The position numbers and the translations under genes were made by a program. The notes under the pieces were generated by a model. That model was given only the letters and a program-made list of their open reading frames with translations, searched no databases and was not told the DNA's origin. From positions 486,423 to 521,084 of the forward strand of contig NZ_JH932293.1 of assembly GCF_000301075.1 (NCBI RefSeq): a stretch of 34,662 nt of DNA, written 5' to 3'. Below are positions 8,932 to 17,182 of the stretch, in pieces; the stretch's first letter is position 1, and the number at the start of each line of letters is the position of its first letter. This DNA comes from Bergeyella zoohelcum ATCC 43767. Its GTDB lineage: Bacteria; Bacteroidota; Bacteroidia; Flavobacteriales; Weeksellaceae.

Positions 8932-9909
8932 CTAGCGAAATAATTCATCTACTAGTTTTTTGGCTTCGGAGCTAGGATTTCCTTTTCCATCTATGGCGTT
9001 TTGGAGGTGTTCAGCAAAGAGGGCACTGCCTTTTGTGCTTTCTTTGGCAAGCATGATGAGGTATTGCTGTACCCAAAACTCAAATCGTTTTTTGGACTGT
9101 TCTTGTCGAGTGGCTTCAAAAAGACCCGTATCTTTTTTCAATTGGATAAATTGTTCTACCGCTTCATATACCTTATCTATACCTTGGTTTTCTAAAGCAG
9201 AACCAAGAAGCACGGGTACCTTATAATTGGGAATAGGATGAGGCATAAACTGCATAGCTCTGTGTAGTTCTTGTTTGGTTTGTTTTGCCTTTTGGAGATT
9301 ATCTTCATGTACTTTGTTGATGAAAATAATATCTACCATTTCCATAATTCCTCTTTTGATCCCTTGGAGTTCGTCTCCTGCTCCTGTAATTTTCAAGAAG
9401 AGAAAAACATCTGATATTTCGGAGACCAATATTTCACTTTGCCCTACCCCTACGGTTTCTATCAGAATAGTATCATAGCCAGCAGCTTCACAGAGGAGCA
9501 TAGATTCATAAGTAGTATTGGCTACGCCACCTAAAAATCCAGAACTTGGGCTGGGGCGTATAAAGGCGTTTTCTGCGGTAGCAAGGGCTTCCATTCGGGT
9601 TTTATCGCCTAATATAGAGCCATTATTTTTAGAGGAACTTGGGTCAATGGCGAGTACGGCTACCTGATGGTTTTTTTGGATGGCATCAAGTCCAAAACTT
9701 TCTATAAATGTAGATTTTCCAGCACCTGGAACACCTGTAATGCCTATTCTTATAGAGTTTCCTGTATAGGGAAGAATTTTTTTTAGTAATTCATCGGCTT
9801 GTTGCCTATGTTCATTTTTTTTGCTTTCTATCAGCGTAATGGCCTTGGCGAGTAACCTTTTGTTACCCGCCCGTATACCATTAAAAAGTTCATCTGTAGA
9901 AAATCGCAT
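8932..9909 (-). CDS. meaB: MeaB/ArgK-type G3E P-loop GTPase
   Basis: A 325-residue GTPase of the MeaB/ArgK group, which protects and reloads the B12 enzyme methylmalonyl-CoA mutase. Walker A is GVPGAGKST (59-67); AIDPSSSKNNGSILGDKTRM, ETVGVGQSE and the base-recognition segment FINKVHEDN follow in family order. Length matches E. coli ArgK (331 aa). The frame opens further upstream, at 9969 inside the tryptophanase gene, but MRFSTDELF at 9909 fits the family start and leaves a 5-base gap to the tnaA stop, typical of an operon. No mutase gene is in the window, so its client must be encoded elsewhere. Confidence 0.92.
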   Translation of the reverse strand: MRFSTDELFNGIRAGNKRLLAKAITLIESKKNEHRQQADELLKKILPYTGNSIRIGITGVPGAGKSTFIESFGLDAIQKNHQVAVLAIDPSSSKNNGSILGDKTRMEALATAENAFIRPSPSSGFLGGVANTTYESMLLCEAAGYDTILIETVGVGQSEILVSEISDVFLFLKITGAGDELQGIKRGIMEMVDIIFINKVHEDNLQKAKQTKQELHRAMQFMPHPIPNYKVPVLLGSALENQGIDKVYEAVEQFIQLKKDTGLFEATRQEQSKKRFEFWVQQYLIMLAKESTKGSALFAEHLQNAIDGKGNPSSEAKKLVDELFR

Positions 9910-9914
9910 GGAAG

Positions 9915-11294
9915 TTATTCTGCTTTTTTCAGTTGGACAGTGAAGTGTCTCAAAATAGGAGACTCCCAAACGATGTCGTATCCAGAATTAATTTCATTTC
10001 TTTTTTCATAGACATTCTTTATTGCTGCGGCAATATAGTCCATGTGGTTATTGGTATAGGTTCTTCTTGGAATGGCTAATCGGACCATTTCTAATTTAGG
10101 ATACCTATTTTTTCTGGTTTGTGGATCTCTATCGGCTAAAAGCGTTCCAATTTCTACGGTTCGGATGCCTGCTTCTTTGTAGATTTCTAATGCCAAAGTC
10201 TGTGCTGGATATTGTTCTCTCGGTACATTCGGGAGAAATTTGAGTGCATCAATGAATACCGCATGTCCACCAATAGGAGCCTGAACAGGGATTCCGTACT
10301 CTTTTAGTTTCTCACCCAGATATTTTACTTGAGAGATTCTGCTGTGGAGAAAATCATATTCTGTAGATTCTTGGAGCCCTACGGCTAATGCAGCCATATC
10401 TCTCCCTGAAAGTCCACCATAGGTAATGTAGCCTTCATAAATAATGGTGAAATTAGATGCCTCGCGGTACAGTTCTTCATTATTTAAAGCGATAAATCCA
10501 CCAATGTTTACCAGTCCATCTTTTTTTGCAGACATGGTCATTCCATCTCCATGGGAGAATATTTCTTTACATATTTGTTTGATGGTCCAGTCTTTATAGG
10601 CTTCTTCTCTGGTTTTAATGAAATATGCGTTTTCTGCAAATCTCGCAGAATCAAAAAGCACGGGAATACCATATCGGTTAGAGAGGGCTCTTACTGCTTT
10701 GATGTTTTCCAAAGAAACAGGCTGCCCTCCAGCGGTATTATTGGTAATGGTTACGAGGCAGAATGGGATTTTTTCATTGCCATATTCTTTATATACTGCT
10801 TCTAATTTTTCTAAGTCAATATTTCCTTTGAAAGGATAAGGGTTTTCTGTATCAAAAGCCGCATCAATGGTACAATCTATGGCATGTGCTTTTCTGAACT
10901 CAATATGTCCTTTGGTGGTATCAAAATGTGAGTTTCCAGGGATGACCATTCCTTCTTTCACTAGTACAGAGAAGAGTACATTCTCTGCGGCTCTTCCTTG
11001 GTGGGTAGGCAGTAGATAAGGATATCCCGTGATGCTTTCTACGCTCTCTTGAAGTTCTTGGAAAGAACGTGCTCCGGCATAGCTTTCATCTCCCGTCATC
11101 AGGGCAGACCATTGTTTGTCACTCATGGAGCCAGTTCCTGAATCGGTCAAAAGATCAATGAAAACCTGGTTGGATTTTAGGCTAAAAAGATTATATTTAG
11201 CATCCTCTAGCCATTCTTCTCTTTGTTCACGCGTAGAAGGATAAATTTCTTCTACCATTTTTATTTTAAAAGGTTCTGCGTAGGGTAGTTTCAT
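9915..11294 (-). CDS. tnaA: Tryptophanase (L-tryptophan indole-lyase)
   Basis: PLP enzyme splitting L-tryptophan to indole, pyruvate and ammonia; 459 aa. The family also contains tyrosine phenol-lyase, and some of the sequence (SDKQW, YEGYITYGG) resembles that enzyme. The specificity residues say tryptophanase: D125 in HFDTTKGH where tyrosine phenol-lyase has Thr, I382 in VEIG where it has Arg, and H450 in LRHFT where it has Phe. The PLP lysine is K258 in SAKKDG, and DSARFAENAYF (215-225) is the cofactor region. Second gene of miaE-tnaA-meaB: 18 bases after miaE, 5 bases before meaB. No TnaC-like leader peptide was recognised, so E. coli-type control is unlikely. Predicts an indole-positive organism. 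Confidence 0.94.
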   Translation of the reverse strand: MKLPYAEPFKIKMVEEIYPSTREQREEWLEDAKYNLFSLKSNQVFIDLLTDSGTGSMSDKQWSALMTGDESYAGARSFQELQESVESITGYPYLLPTHQGRAAENVLFSVLVKEGMVIPGNSHFDTTKGHIEFRKAHAIDCTIDAAFDTENPYPFKGNIDLEKLEAVYKEYGNEKIPFCLVTITNNTAGGQPVSLENIKAVRALSNRYGIPVLFDSARFAENAYFIKTREEAYKDWTIKQICKEIFSHGDGMTMSAKKDGLVNIGGFIALNNEELYREASNFTIIYEGYITYGGLSGRDMAALAVGLQESTEYDFLHSRISQVKYLGEKLKEYGIPVQAPIGGHAVFIDALKFLPNVPREQYPAQTLALEIYKEAGIRTVEIGTLLADRDPQTRKNRYPKLEMVRLAIPRRTYTNNHMDYIAAAIKNVYEKRNEINSGYDIVWESPILRHFTVQLKKAE

Positions 11295-11312
11295 AGTTGT
11301 ATTAAGTTTTAG

Positions 11313-11891
11313 TTATCCGTGAATGGTTTCTTTTTTTCCGTAAGATTGAATGACTTTCGCTTCGTATTCTAGCCATTCCTCCCATCTTTTGTTTACTTTT
11401 TCAGGGTCTCCGAGTTGCCTAGCGAAGGTAATGAATGTGGTGTAATGATTGGCTTCAGAAATCATCAGTTCCTTGTAAAATACTTTCAGTTCCTCATCTT
11501 TAATATTTTCTGTGAGTACCTTAAATCTTTCGCAGCTTCTCGCCTCTATCATTGCAGCAAAAAGCATTCTATCGATAATATAATCTTTACGGCTGCCTTG
11601 TACGATGAATTTATACAAATCTCCTACATAGTCATCTTTTCTTTCTCTCCCCAGTTCGTAGCCTCTTTTTTTGATGATTTCGTGTACTTGCTGGAAATGC
11701 TGGAGTTCCTCTTGAGCGATTTCTAAAAGTTCGCTAACAATTTCAGGGTACTCTGGTAACATGGTAATTAGAGTGATAGAATTCGTGGCAGCTTTCTGTT
11801 CGCACCAAGCGTGGTCTGTAAGAATTTCTGAAATATTACTCTCGGCAATATTCGCCCATCTAGGGTCAGTAGGGAGTTTTAGCTTAAACAT
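11313..11891 (-). CDS. miaE: tRNA-(ms2io6A37) hydroxylase, MiaE-like diiron protein
   Basis: A 192-residue ferritin-like diiron protein of the MiaE family, which hydroxylates the isopentenyl group of 2-methylthio-N6-isopentenyladenosine at tRNA position 37 using O2. Ligand pattern: E31 in WCEQKA, E62-x-x-H65 in EELQH, E116 in MIEARSCERF, and E146-x-x-H149 in SEANH. The MIEARSCERF and SEANHYTTF blocks are characteristic. It is the first gene of an apparent operon with tryptophanase and MeaB. The 111-base gap to the acyltransferase gene shows no convincing promoter box, so joint transcription with that gene is possible. Confidence 0.93.
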   Translation of the reverse strand: MFKLKLPTDPRWANIAESNISEILTDHAWCEQKAATNSITLITMLPEYPEIVSELLEIAQEELQHFQQVHEIIKKRGYELGRERKDDYVGDLYKFIVQGSRKDYIIDRMLFAAMIEARSCERFKVLTENIKDEELKVFYKELMISEANHYTTFITFARQLGDPEKVNKRWEEWLEYEAKVIQSYGKKETIHG

Positions 11892-12002
11892 TATAGTTTT
11901 TTTTATTCTAAAATTAAATTCGATTCAATGATTAATAAAATTTTGACTTAAAGAAAATCGACTACTAATGTAGCAATATTCTAGTAGATACGAAAATACA
12001 GC

Positions 12003-13088
12003 TTAGCTTTTTGAGGTTTTTTGTCTTAAAAATTCTAATATCTTCCAGCCGATGGCGTCGTATTTTTTTAGAGCTATCGCAATGAGTATTGCAAGTAAAA
12101 CATTGGTAAGGAAAGCGATGGGTAATAATACGCTCCAGTGCATATTTTCTTTGAGTGCATCTACTAAAAAGTAAATCATCGTAGAGCTAATGCCTTGGGA
12201 GAAATAAAAGAAAATGGCATTATTCCCAATGAATGTAAAAATAGATTGGTTTTTGATTTTCCATCGGTTATATAATGAGAAAAGCAGTATTACCGAAAAT
12301 GAAATCCAGATGATGTATGGAAGTTTAGGAGGGAATTTATTTTTGTTAAGATGGTAGTTCAGTCCATAATGTTGGATGGCCCAAACAAGTGCAATTGTGG
12401 CTATGGTAAAAGCCATGCCAATAGTGATAGGCGAAAGTTTTTTTCCTTTTAATTGATTGCCCAAAAGAAAAACTCCCAGATAAATGCTCACATAGCCTAC
12501 ATGTCCTATAGGATAATAGGCTGGAAAGAAATAGAAGAAAAGAGTAAGCCCAAAACACAGTGCGATAAAGCAATGAACATGTTTAGGGAAAAATCTCAAT
12601 ATTAAAGCTCCCAAAATAGCAAGAATAAAATAGACCTTCAGGTACCAAAAACTTCCCATAATAACGGGAAATGAATCTGCTTTTACATAGTTATGTAGAT
12701 ACCAATTTCCTAAATTTTGCCATTGTGGATAGGTGGAAATACTTTGTGGAACATATTTTTCCCCGAAAATTTTGTAAAACTCTTTTAACTCATCGATGGT
12801 GTAAAAATTGAGCCCAATGACTTTGATGAAATAATCCAAAAAAAATATGAGCGTAACAAATAGCATATAGGTGATTTGCAATTTAATGAGTCGGTAGAAA
12901 GTTTTGTCTAAATTACCACCAGAAGTAATCCCACTGAGTGCGTAAAAAAGTACTACATCAAATAGGAGTGATAGTGAACGCACCTCCGAAGGTACATACA
13001 GCTGCCCGCTAAAAAAAGCAGAATGAATAAAAATAACGGAAATAGTGGCAAATCCTTTCGTAAAGTCAATGTATAAATCTCTCTTCAT
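12003..13088 (-). CDS. Acyltransferase 3 family membrane protein
   Basis: A 361-residue polytopic protein with about ten hydrophobic helices. The N-terminus MKRDLYIDFTKGFATISVIFIH has the features of acyltransferase-3 enzymes: a basic/Asp pair before the first helix and His22 at the end of it, thought to be catalytic. These enzymes transfer acetyl or other acyl groups to sugars of surface polysaccharides or lipids in the inner membrane. The closest variants are OpgC/Fuc4NAc-type stand-alone enzymes, and nothing nearby identifies the acceptor. A plausible promoter and a 15-base palindrome precede it. Confidence 0.82.
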   Translation of the reverse strand: MKRDLYIDFTKGFATISVIFIHSAFFSGQLYVPSEVRSLSLLFDVVLFYALSGITSGGNLDKTFYRLIKLQITYMLFVTLIFFLDYFIKVIGLNFYTIDELKEFYKIFGEKYVPQSISTYPQWQNLGNWYLHNYVKADSFPVIMGSFWYLKVYFILAILGALILRFFPKHVHCFIALCFGLTLFFYFFPAYYPIGHVGYVSIYLGVFLLGNQLKGKKLSPITIGMAFTIATIALVWAIQHYGLNYHLNKNKFPPKLPYIIWISFSVILLFSLYNRWKIKNQSIFTFIGNNAIFFYFSQGISSTMIYFLVDALKENMHWSVLLPIAFLTNVLLAILIAIALKKYDAIGWKILEFLRQKTSKS

Positions 13089-13132
13089 GGTATGGTTTTA
13101 AAAACCAAAAGAAAGAAATTTTTTGGGAATGT

Positions 13133-13163
13133 CAAAATAAAAAATGACTGAATGTACACTCAA
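13133..13163 (-). promoter_or_regulatory. Putative promoter of the acyltransferase gene
   Basis: On the minus strand: TTG, 20 bases, then TTATTTTG, one mismatch from TAnnTTTG, about 44 bases before the ATG. Between promoter and start lies a perfect palindromic TGGTTTT-A-AAAACCA (13093-13107), close enough to the start codon to affect translation. Confidence 0.4.
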
Positions 13164-13200
13164 TTTTTATAAACTTTTTTGATACAGTATTGTGAGCTAG

Positions 13201-13250
13201 ATGAAGCTATCTCAACTTATTGGCAAAGTGCTTTGGAATCGTCTCAAGAA
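13201..13250. repeat. Degenerate intergenic repeat, copy A
   Basis: Two blocks shared with other gaps. GAAGCTATCTCAACTTATTGG (13203-13223) matches 24551-24572 with two substitutions and one indel. AAAGTGCTTTGGAATCGT (13225-13242) matches 28745 onward and, in its last 13 bases (shared with one substitution at the first CTTTGG-side base), 24715-24727. No ORF is seen here. Confidence 0.5.
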
Positions 13251-13277
13251 AAGTCAATACCAGTTACACACAAAAAA

Positions 13278-13297
13278 AGCTCTGATAAATCAGAGCT
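13278..13297 (-). terminator. Terminator of the 90-residue membrane protein gene
   Basis: 8-bp stem AGCTCTGA/TCAGAGCT with a TAAA loop. On the minus strand the stem is followed by TTTTTTT. It lies about 65 bases beyond the stop at 13363. Confidence 0.8.
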
Positions 13298-13362
13298 GTA
13301 TATATTGTTTTGCTTGGATATTCCTTCCTTAGAATTCAGGTAAGGAAAGAATGTCACCCGAA

Positions 13363-13635
13363 TTAATGATGACCATGGTGTAGGAATGGTCCATCTCCTT
13401 TTGGGTTGCTGTATATCACTTCTAAACCTTGTTCTGGAAGTGTTTTAGAGCGGATTTCCTCTGGATCAAAAGGTTTTGTCTTTCCGAAGTATTCTTTAAG
13501 TCCAGAAGTAAGCCACATCGGGATTACTACGCCAAAGAACATGAAAATACACCAAAATCCAATTAAGAATTCTATAAGGAAAAATACGAACCAAAAAAAT
13601 TGGTATCCTGGCCAAAGGGATGAAAGTATTACCAT
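13363..13635 (-). CDS. Small membrane protein with His-rich tail
   Basis: A 90-residue protein of unknown function. Residues about 10-43 form a long aromatic-rich hydrophobic stretch (FFWFVFFLIEFLIGFW...), probably two close membrane helices, followed by a soluble tail that ends GPFLHHGHH. The four terminal histidines could bind a metal ion; this is inference. It is supported as a real gene by an exact TAATTTTG -7 box 17 bases upstream of the ATG, a good terminator downstream, and the hydrophobic/charged layout. It lies between fumarase and the acyltransferase on the same strand, but with its own signals. Confidence 0.65.
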   Translation of the reverse strand: MVILSSLWPGYQFFWFVFFLIEFLIGFWCIFMFFGVVIPMWLTSGLKEYFGKTKPFDPEEIRSKTLPEQGLEVIYSNPKGDGPFLHHGHH

Positions 13636-13652
13636 CTTTTGTTTATTTTGAG

Positions 13653-13660
13653 CAAAATTA
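13653..13660 (-). promoter_or_regulatory. Putative -7 box of the small membrane protein gene (TAATTTTG)
   Basis: The minus strand reads TAATTTTG, an exact TAnnTTTG match, 17 bases before the start codon. No -33 TTG at standard spacing was found. Confidence 0.4.
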
Positions 13661-13764
13661 ATTATTTTTCTTGAAATGAGAAATTTTTTCTCGAATTATT
13701 TTTTTTAATAGTGCTGATTAAATGAGAAATCCATAGGATATTCGTATTTAATCGGTAAATGTTA

Positions 13765-15372
13765 TTAGTGTGCTAAACTGGCAAAGAAATCATTGCCCTT
13801 GTCATCGGTGATGATGAAGGCAGGGAAATTTTTCACTTCTATTTTTCTTACTGCTTCCATGCCTAGCTCAGGGAAATCCACCACTTCCACGGAAAGGATG
13901 TTCTCTTTTGCCAAAATGGCTGCTGGTCCACCGATAGAGCCTAAATAGAAACCACCGTATTTATGGCAAGCATCGGTAACTTCTTTGCTTCTATTCCCTT
14001 TTGCAAGCATAATCATAGAGCCTCCTGCGGCTTGAAATTCATCTACATAAACATCCATTCTTCCTGCAGTGGTAGGTCCGAAACTTCCTGATGGCATGCC
14101 TTCTGGTGTTTTGGCAGGTCCTGCATAATATACAGGGTGATTTTTAAAATATTCAGGCATTGGCTTACCTTCATCTAGCATTTGTTTGATTTTCGCATGG
14201 GCAATATCTCTTGCTACGATGAGCGTACCATTTAGTGTTAATCTTGTCTTTATAGGGTATTTGGAAAGCTCAGCAAGGACTTCACTCATTGGACGATTAA
14301 GGTCAATGGCTATTGGTTCTTCTAAATGAGGTGGAGTAGCTGGAAGGTATTTCTGAGGTTCTGTTTCCAGTTGCTCTAGGAATATGCCTTCTTTGGTAAT
14401 TTTCGCTTTTATATTTCTATCTGCTGAGCAAGAAACGCCCATACCTACAGGGCAAGAAGCAGCATGACGAGGGAGGCGGATCACTCGCACATCATGTGTA
14501 AGATATTTCCCACCGAACTGTGCCCCAATGGCAGACTCTTGACATATTTTTTGGATTTTAGCTTCCCATTCTAAATCGCGGAAGGCTCTTCCTGTTTCAT
14601 CTCCTGTGGTAGGAAGATTATCATAATATTTTGCCGATGCCTTTTTCACTGCGGCCATGGTAGCTTCTGCAGAAGTTCCTCCGATGACGATGGCCAGGTG
14701 ATACGGTGGACATGCCGAGGTGCCTAGGTCTAAGATGCTTTTCTCTACCCATTCGGTCAGTGATTTCTCATTGAGGAGGGATTTTGTTTTTTGATAGAGG
14801 AAAGTTTTATTCGCAGAGCCTCCTCCCTTGGTAAGGAAAAGAAATTCATAGCTGTCTCCTTGTTTAGAATAAATATCTATTTGTGCTGGAAGGTTGGAGC
14901 CTGAATTTTTTTCATCAAACATTGTAAGGGGTACCACTTGGGAGTAGCGTAAGTTTCTCTTGTTAAATGTATTATATACACCTCTGCTAAGGAACTCAGC
15001 ATCATCTACTCCAGTATATACATTTTCTCCTTTTTTTGCCATTACTATCGCTGTTCCAGTATCTTGGCAAGAAGGTAATGCTCCTGCAACAGCCACGGCA
15101 GCATTTTCCAAAAGATTATAGGCTACGAATCGGTCATTATCTGTAGCTTCTGGGTCATCTATGATATTTCTAAGGCTTTGTAAGTGAGCAGAACGAAGCA
15201 TAAAAGAAACATCTGCCATGGCCGCCTCGGCCAGAAGTTCTAATCCTTTAGGGTCTACACGAAGGATTTCTCTATCGCCTACTTTTTCTACACTTACGAA
15301 GTCTTTTGTGAGTAATTTGTATTGAGTTTCATCTTTTTCAATCTGAAACATAGGTGCGTACTGAAAACTCAT
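13765..15372 (-). CDS. Fumarate hydratase, class I (iron-sulphur)
   Basis: Interconverts fumarate and malate in the TCA cycle. At 535 aa it is a class I enzyme like E. coli FumA/FumB, with both the N-terminal and C-terminal parts in one chain. The three 4Fe-4S cysteines are C102 (PSCQDTGTA), C221 (SACPPYH) and C315 (GVSCSADRN), each three positions below the E. coli numbering (105, 224, 318). [12 protein letters not shown] and LAKGNRSK lie in the C-terminal domain. The cluster makes it oxygen-sensitive. The neighbouring genes are unrelated, and no clear promoter box was found in the 360-base gap upstream. Confidence 0.96.
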   Translation of the reverse strand: MSFQYAPMFQIEKDETQYKLLTKDFVSVEKVGDREILRVDPKGLELLAEAAMADVSFMLRSAHLQSLRNIIDDPEATDNDRFVAYNLLENAAVAVAGALPSCQDTGTAIVMAKKGENVYTGVDDAEFLSRGVYNTFNKRNLRYSQVVPLTMFDEKNSGSNLPAQIDIYSKQGDSYEFLFLTKGGGSANKTFLYQKTKSLLNEKSLTEWVEKSILDLGTSACPPYHLAIVIGGTSAEATMAAVKKASAKYYDNLPTTGDETGRAFRDLEWEAKIQKICQESAIGAQFGGKYLTHDVRVIRLPRHAASCPVGMGVSCSADRNIKAKITKEGIFLEQLETEPQKYLPATPPHLEEPIAIDLNRPMSEVLAELSKYPIKTRLTLNGTLIVARDIAHAKIKQMLDEGKPMPEYFKNHPVYYAGPAKTPEGMPSGSFGPTTAGRMDVYVDEFQAAGGSMIMLAKGNRSKEVTDACHKYGGFYLGSIGGPAAILAKENILSVEVVDFPELGMEAVRKIEVKNFPAFIITDDKGNDFFASLAH

Positions 15373-15733
15373 GCGTTTTTAATTTAAAAAAATAAGGTAG
15401 TAAAATTACATAAAACCGATTTCCCCAAAAAATATTGAAGCCTGAGATTTGTAGGATTTTTTTTATTTAAAATGAGTTTAAATAATTCAGGGGTGCATTG
15501 TATTTGTTTAAAAGGAGTTATGGTGGATTTTAGTGCTATGCAATGGATTTAATTTAAGCAAAATCAAAAAGTCAAAATAAGTTCATATATTAATTTCGGA
15601 GAGTTGAAGTATAATATTTATGATATTTTTTTTCATTTTTTATTACACTTTTGTTTGGTGTGGCTTTTTTCAAGGTTGTTAAATTTTTCTTACTTTTACT
15701 TACTTTTTTACAAAGTGCAAATTTTTGACTAAA
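15373..15733. repeat. Intergenic gap with degenerate repeat, copy D
   Basis: Divergent gap between fumarase and the epimerase. The segment about 15550-15625 (AAAAAGTCAAAATAAGTTCATATAT, GGAGAG, then ATAATATTTATGAT) resembles 24740-24810, sharing GTTCATATAT (15581-15590 and 24766-24775) and the flanking order. The rest is AT-rich. A short minus-strand frame (15590-15778) runs into the epimerase gene and is not supported. No RNA gene is seen. Confidence 0.45.
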
Positions 15734-16765
15734 ATGAATTATCTTATTACGGGAGGGAGTGGTTTTATAGGCTCTCATTTAGTAGAATATTTATTAAAAA
15801 ATGGACATTCTGTCATCAATGTGGACAATTTTGATGACTTTTATGATTACAAAATAAAAATTAATAACACTTTAGAAAGCGTAGGGCTTCCTGTTGATTT
15901 TCAATTTTCTGAAAAAGAGGTAGATATAGAAGGTGTAAGCCATAAGCTAAAAGCCATAAGTGATTATCAGTTTCATTATACTGACATTCGCGATTTAGAA
16001 GGAATGAGGCAAATTTTTTCACAGCACAAGATAGATATGGTAGTGCATTTGGCGGCATTGGCGGGGGTGAGGCCATCTATAGAAAGACCGCTGGATTATG
16101 TGGATGTGAATATTCGTGGCACCATGAATCTTTGGGAGCTTTGTAAAGAATTCGGGATTAAGAAATTTATTTGCGCTTCATCTTCAAGTGTTTATGGAAA
16201 TAATGAGAAAGTTCCTTTTGCAGAAACAGATACGGTAGATAAACCGATTTCTCCCTACGCTGCTACTAAAAAATGTGGCGAAATTTTAGGACATACTTAT
16301 CATCATTTGTACCAAATAGACATGGTACAGTTGAGATTTTTCACTGTCTATGGTCCAAGGCAAAGGCCAGATTTAGCGATACATAAATTTACAAAACTGA
16401 TTGATAATCAAAAAGAAATTCCTTTTTATGGGGATGGAACTACCGCAAGAGATTATACTTTCGTGGAAGATATTATTGATGGAGTGGTAAAATCCATTAA
16501 ATATTTGGAACAGCATCAGGGCGTATATGAAATATTAAATTTAGGTGAATCAGAAGTGATTACTCTTAAAGAAATGGTGGAAACATTGGAAAAAACTTTG
16601 GAGGAAAAAGTAATACTGAACCGCCAACCCATGCAGCCTGGCGATGTGCAGAAAACCAATGCCGATATTACCAAAGCAAAAAATCTTATTGATTACGCAC
16701 CGAAAACCAACTTCCAAAATGGCATAAAAAAATTTGTGGAATGGTTTTTGGGAAGGAAGAATTAA
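15734..16765 (+). CDS. NAD-dependent nucleotide-sugar epimerase (UDP-glucuronate 4-epimerase-like)
   Basis: A 343-residue extended SDR enzyme. NAD-binding GGSGFIGSH is at 7-15 and the catalytic YxxxK is Y175-K179 in YAATK, with the conserved Ser cluster at 149-152 and LAALAGVRPS at 107-115. The DNFDDFYDYKIK segment (31-42) and RFFTVYGPRQRPD resemble UDP-glucuronate 4-epimerases, which make UDP-galacturonate for capsule or LPS. UDP-glucose 4-epimerase or a related activity is not excluded. ATG 15734 begins right at the Rossmann strand (MNYLITGG); a TTG 9 bases upstream is also in frame but less likely. It stands alone, with no glycan cluster around it. Confidence 0.88.
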   Translation: MNYLITGGSGFIGSHLVEYLLKNGHSVINVDNFDDFYDYKIKINNTLESVGLPVDFQFSEKEVDIEGVSHKLKAISDYQFHYTDIRDLEGMRQIFSQHKIDMVVHLAALAGVRPSIERPLDYVDVNIRGTMNLWELCKEFGIKKFICASSSSVYGNNEKVPFAETDTVDKPISPYAATKKCGEILGHTYHHLYQIDMVQLRFFTVYGPRQRPDLAIHKFTKLIDNQKEIPFYGDGTTARDYTFVEDIIDGVVKSIKYLEQHQGVYEILNLGESEVITLKEMVETLEKTLEEKVILNRQPMQPGDVQKTNADITKAKNLIDYAPKTNFQNGIKKFVEWFLGRKN

Positions 16766-16805
16766 TTTTTTAGATACAGAATCTTAAATATCAATGAGTG
16801 AAAAC

Positions 16806-16835
16806 TTTGTAGTATCACTCAAATTTTTAATTTTG
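16806..16835 (+). promoter_or_regulatory. Promoter of the DUF2795 gene
   Basis: TTTG (16806-16809), 18 bases, then TAATTTTG (16828-16835): a full match to the Bacteroidetes promoter consensus (-33 TTG, -7 TAnnTTTG). The ATG follows 19 bases later. This is the clearest promoter in the window. Confidence 0.7.
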
Positions 16836-16854
16836 CAAAAAATAATATAAAAAT

Positions 16855-17076
16855 ATGTATTGGACATTAGAATTAGCATCTTATCTCAGTGATGCCCCTT
16901 GGCCAATGACTAAGGCGGAATTGATAGACTATGCTATCCGTACCGGAGCACCTATGGAAGTGGTGGAGAACCTCCAAGCCATAGAAGATGAAGGAGAAAT
17001 TTACGAATCTATAGAGGAAGTGTGGAGTGATTATCCTACCGATGAAGACTTCCTTTGGAACGAAGACGAATACTAA
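16855..17076 (+). CDS. DUF2795 family small acidic protein
   Basis: A 73-residue, strongly acidic cytosolic protein of unknown function. It begins MYWTLELASYLSDAPWPMTKAELIDYAIRTGAPMEVVENLQ, the helical DUF2795 pattern, and ends in an Asp/Glu-rich tail (EDFLWNEDEY). The W-P-x-T-K-x-E-L-x-x-Y-A block suggests a small helix bundle; some DUF2795 proteins are thought to act in regulation, but nothing here proves it. A consensus promoter directly precedes it. It lies 106 bases upstream of secA on the same strand, and no hairpin terminator separates them, so read-through is possible. Confidence 0.85.
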   Translation: MYWTLELASYLSDAPWPMTKAELIDYAIRTGAPMEVVENLQAIEDEGEIYESIEEVWSDYPTDEDFLWNEDEY

Positions 17077-17182
17077 ATGGAGTAGGCTTTATGCAGTGTG
17101 CAATAAGCCTATTCGTTTTATTAACAATGTACAATAACAAAGCTCAAGGCACGGTGCTGCCGATGGCAAAAAGTAATATTAA

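Noticed and set aside
9910-9969. 20-residue N-terminal extension of MeaB inside tnaA
   Set aside because: ATG 9909 fits the family length and start and leaves a normal 5-base operon gap.
11295-11312. TnaC-type leader peptide controlling tryptophanase
   Set aside because: The gap to miaE is only 18 bases and holds no Trp-containing small frame.
11962-11987. CTACTA...TAGTAG dyad upstream of miaE as an operator or riboswitch
   Set aside because: Only six pairs with a 14-base gap; expected by chance at this base composition.
15720-15727. AATTTTTG just before the epimerase ATG as a leaderless promoter
   Set aside because: First position departs from TAnnTTTG and there is no TTG at -33 spacing, so it is likely chance in AT-rich DNA.
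15590-15778. Minus-strand frame of 62 residues upstream of the epimerase
   Set aside because: Lys/Ser/Asn-rich translation of AT-rich non-coding DNA overlapping the epimerase start, without family features or its own signals.
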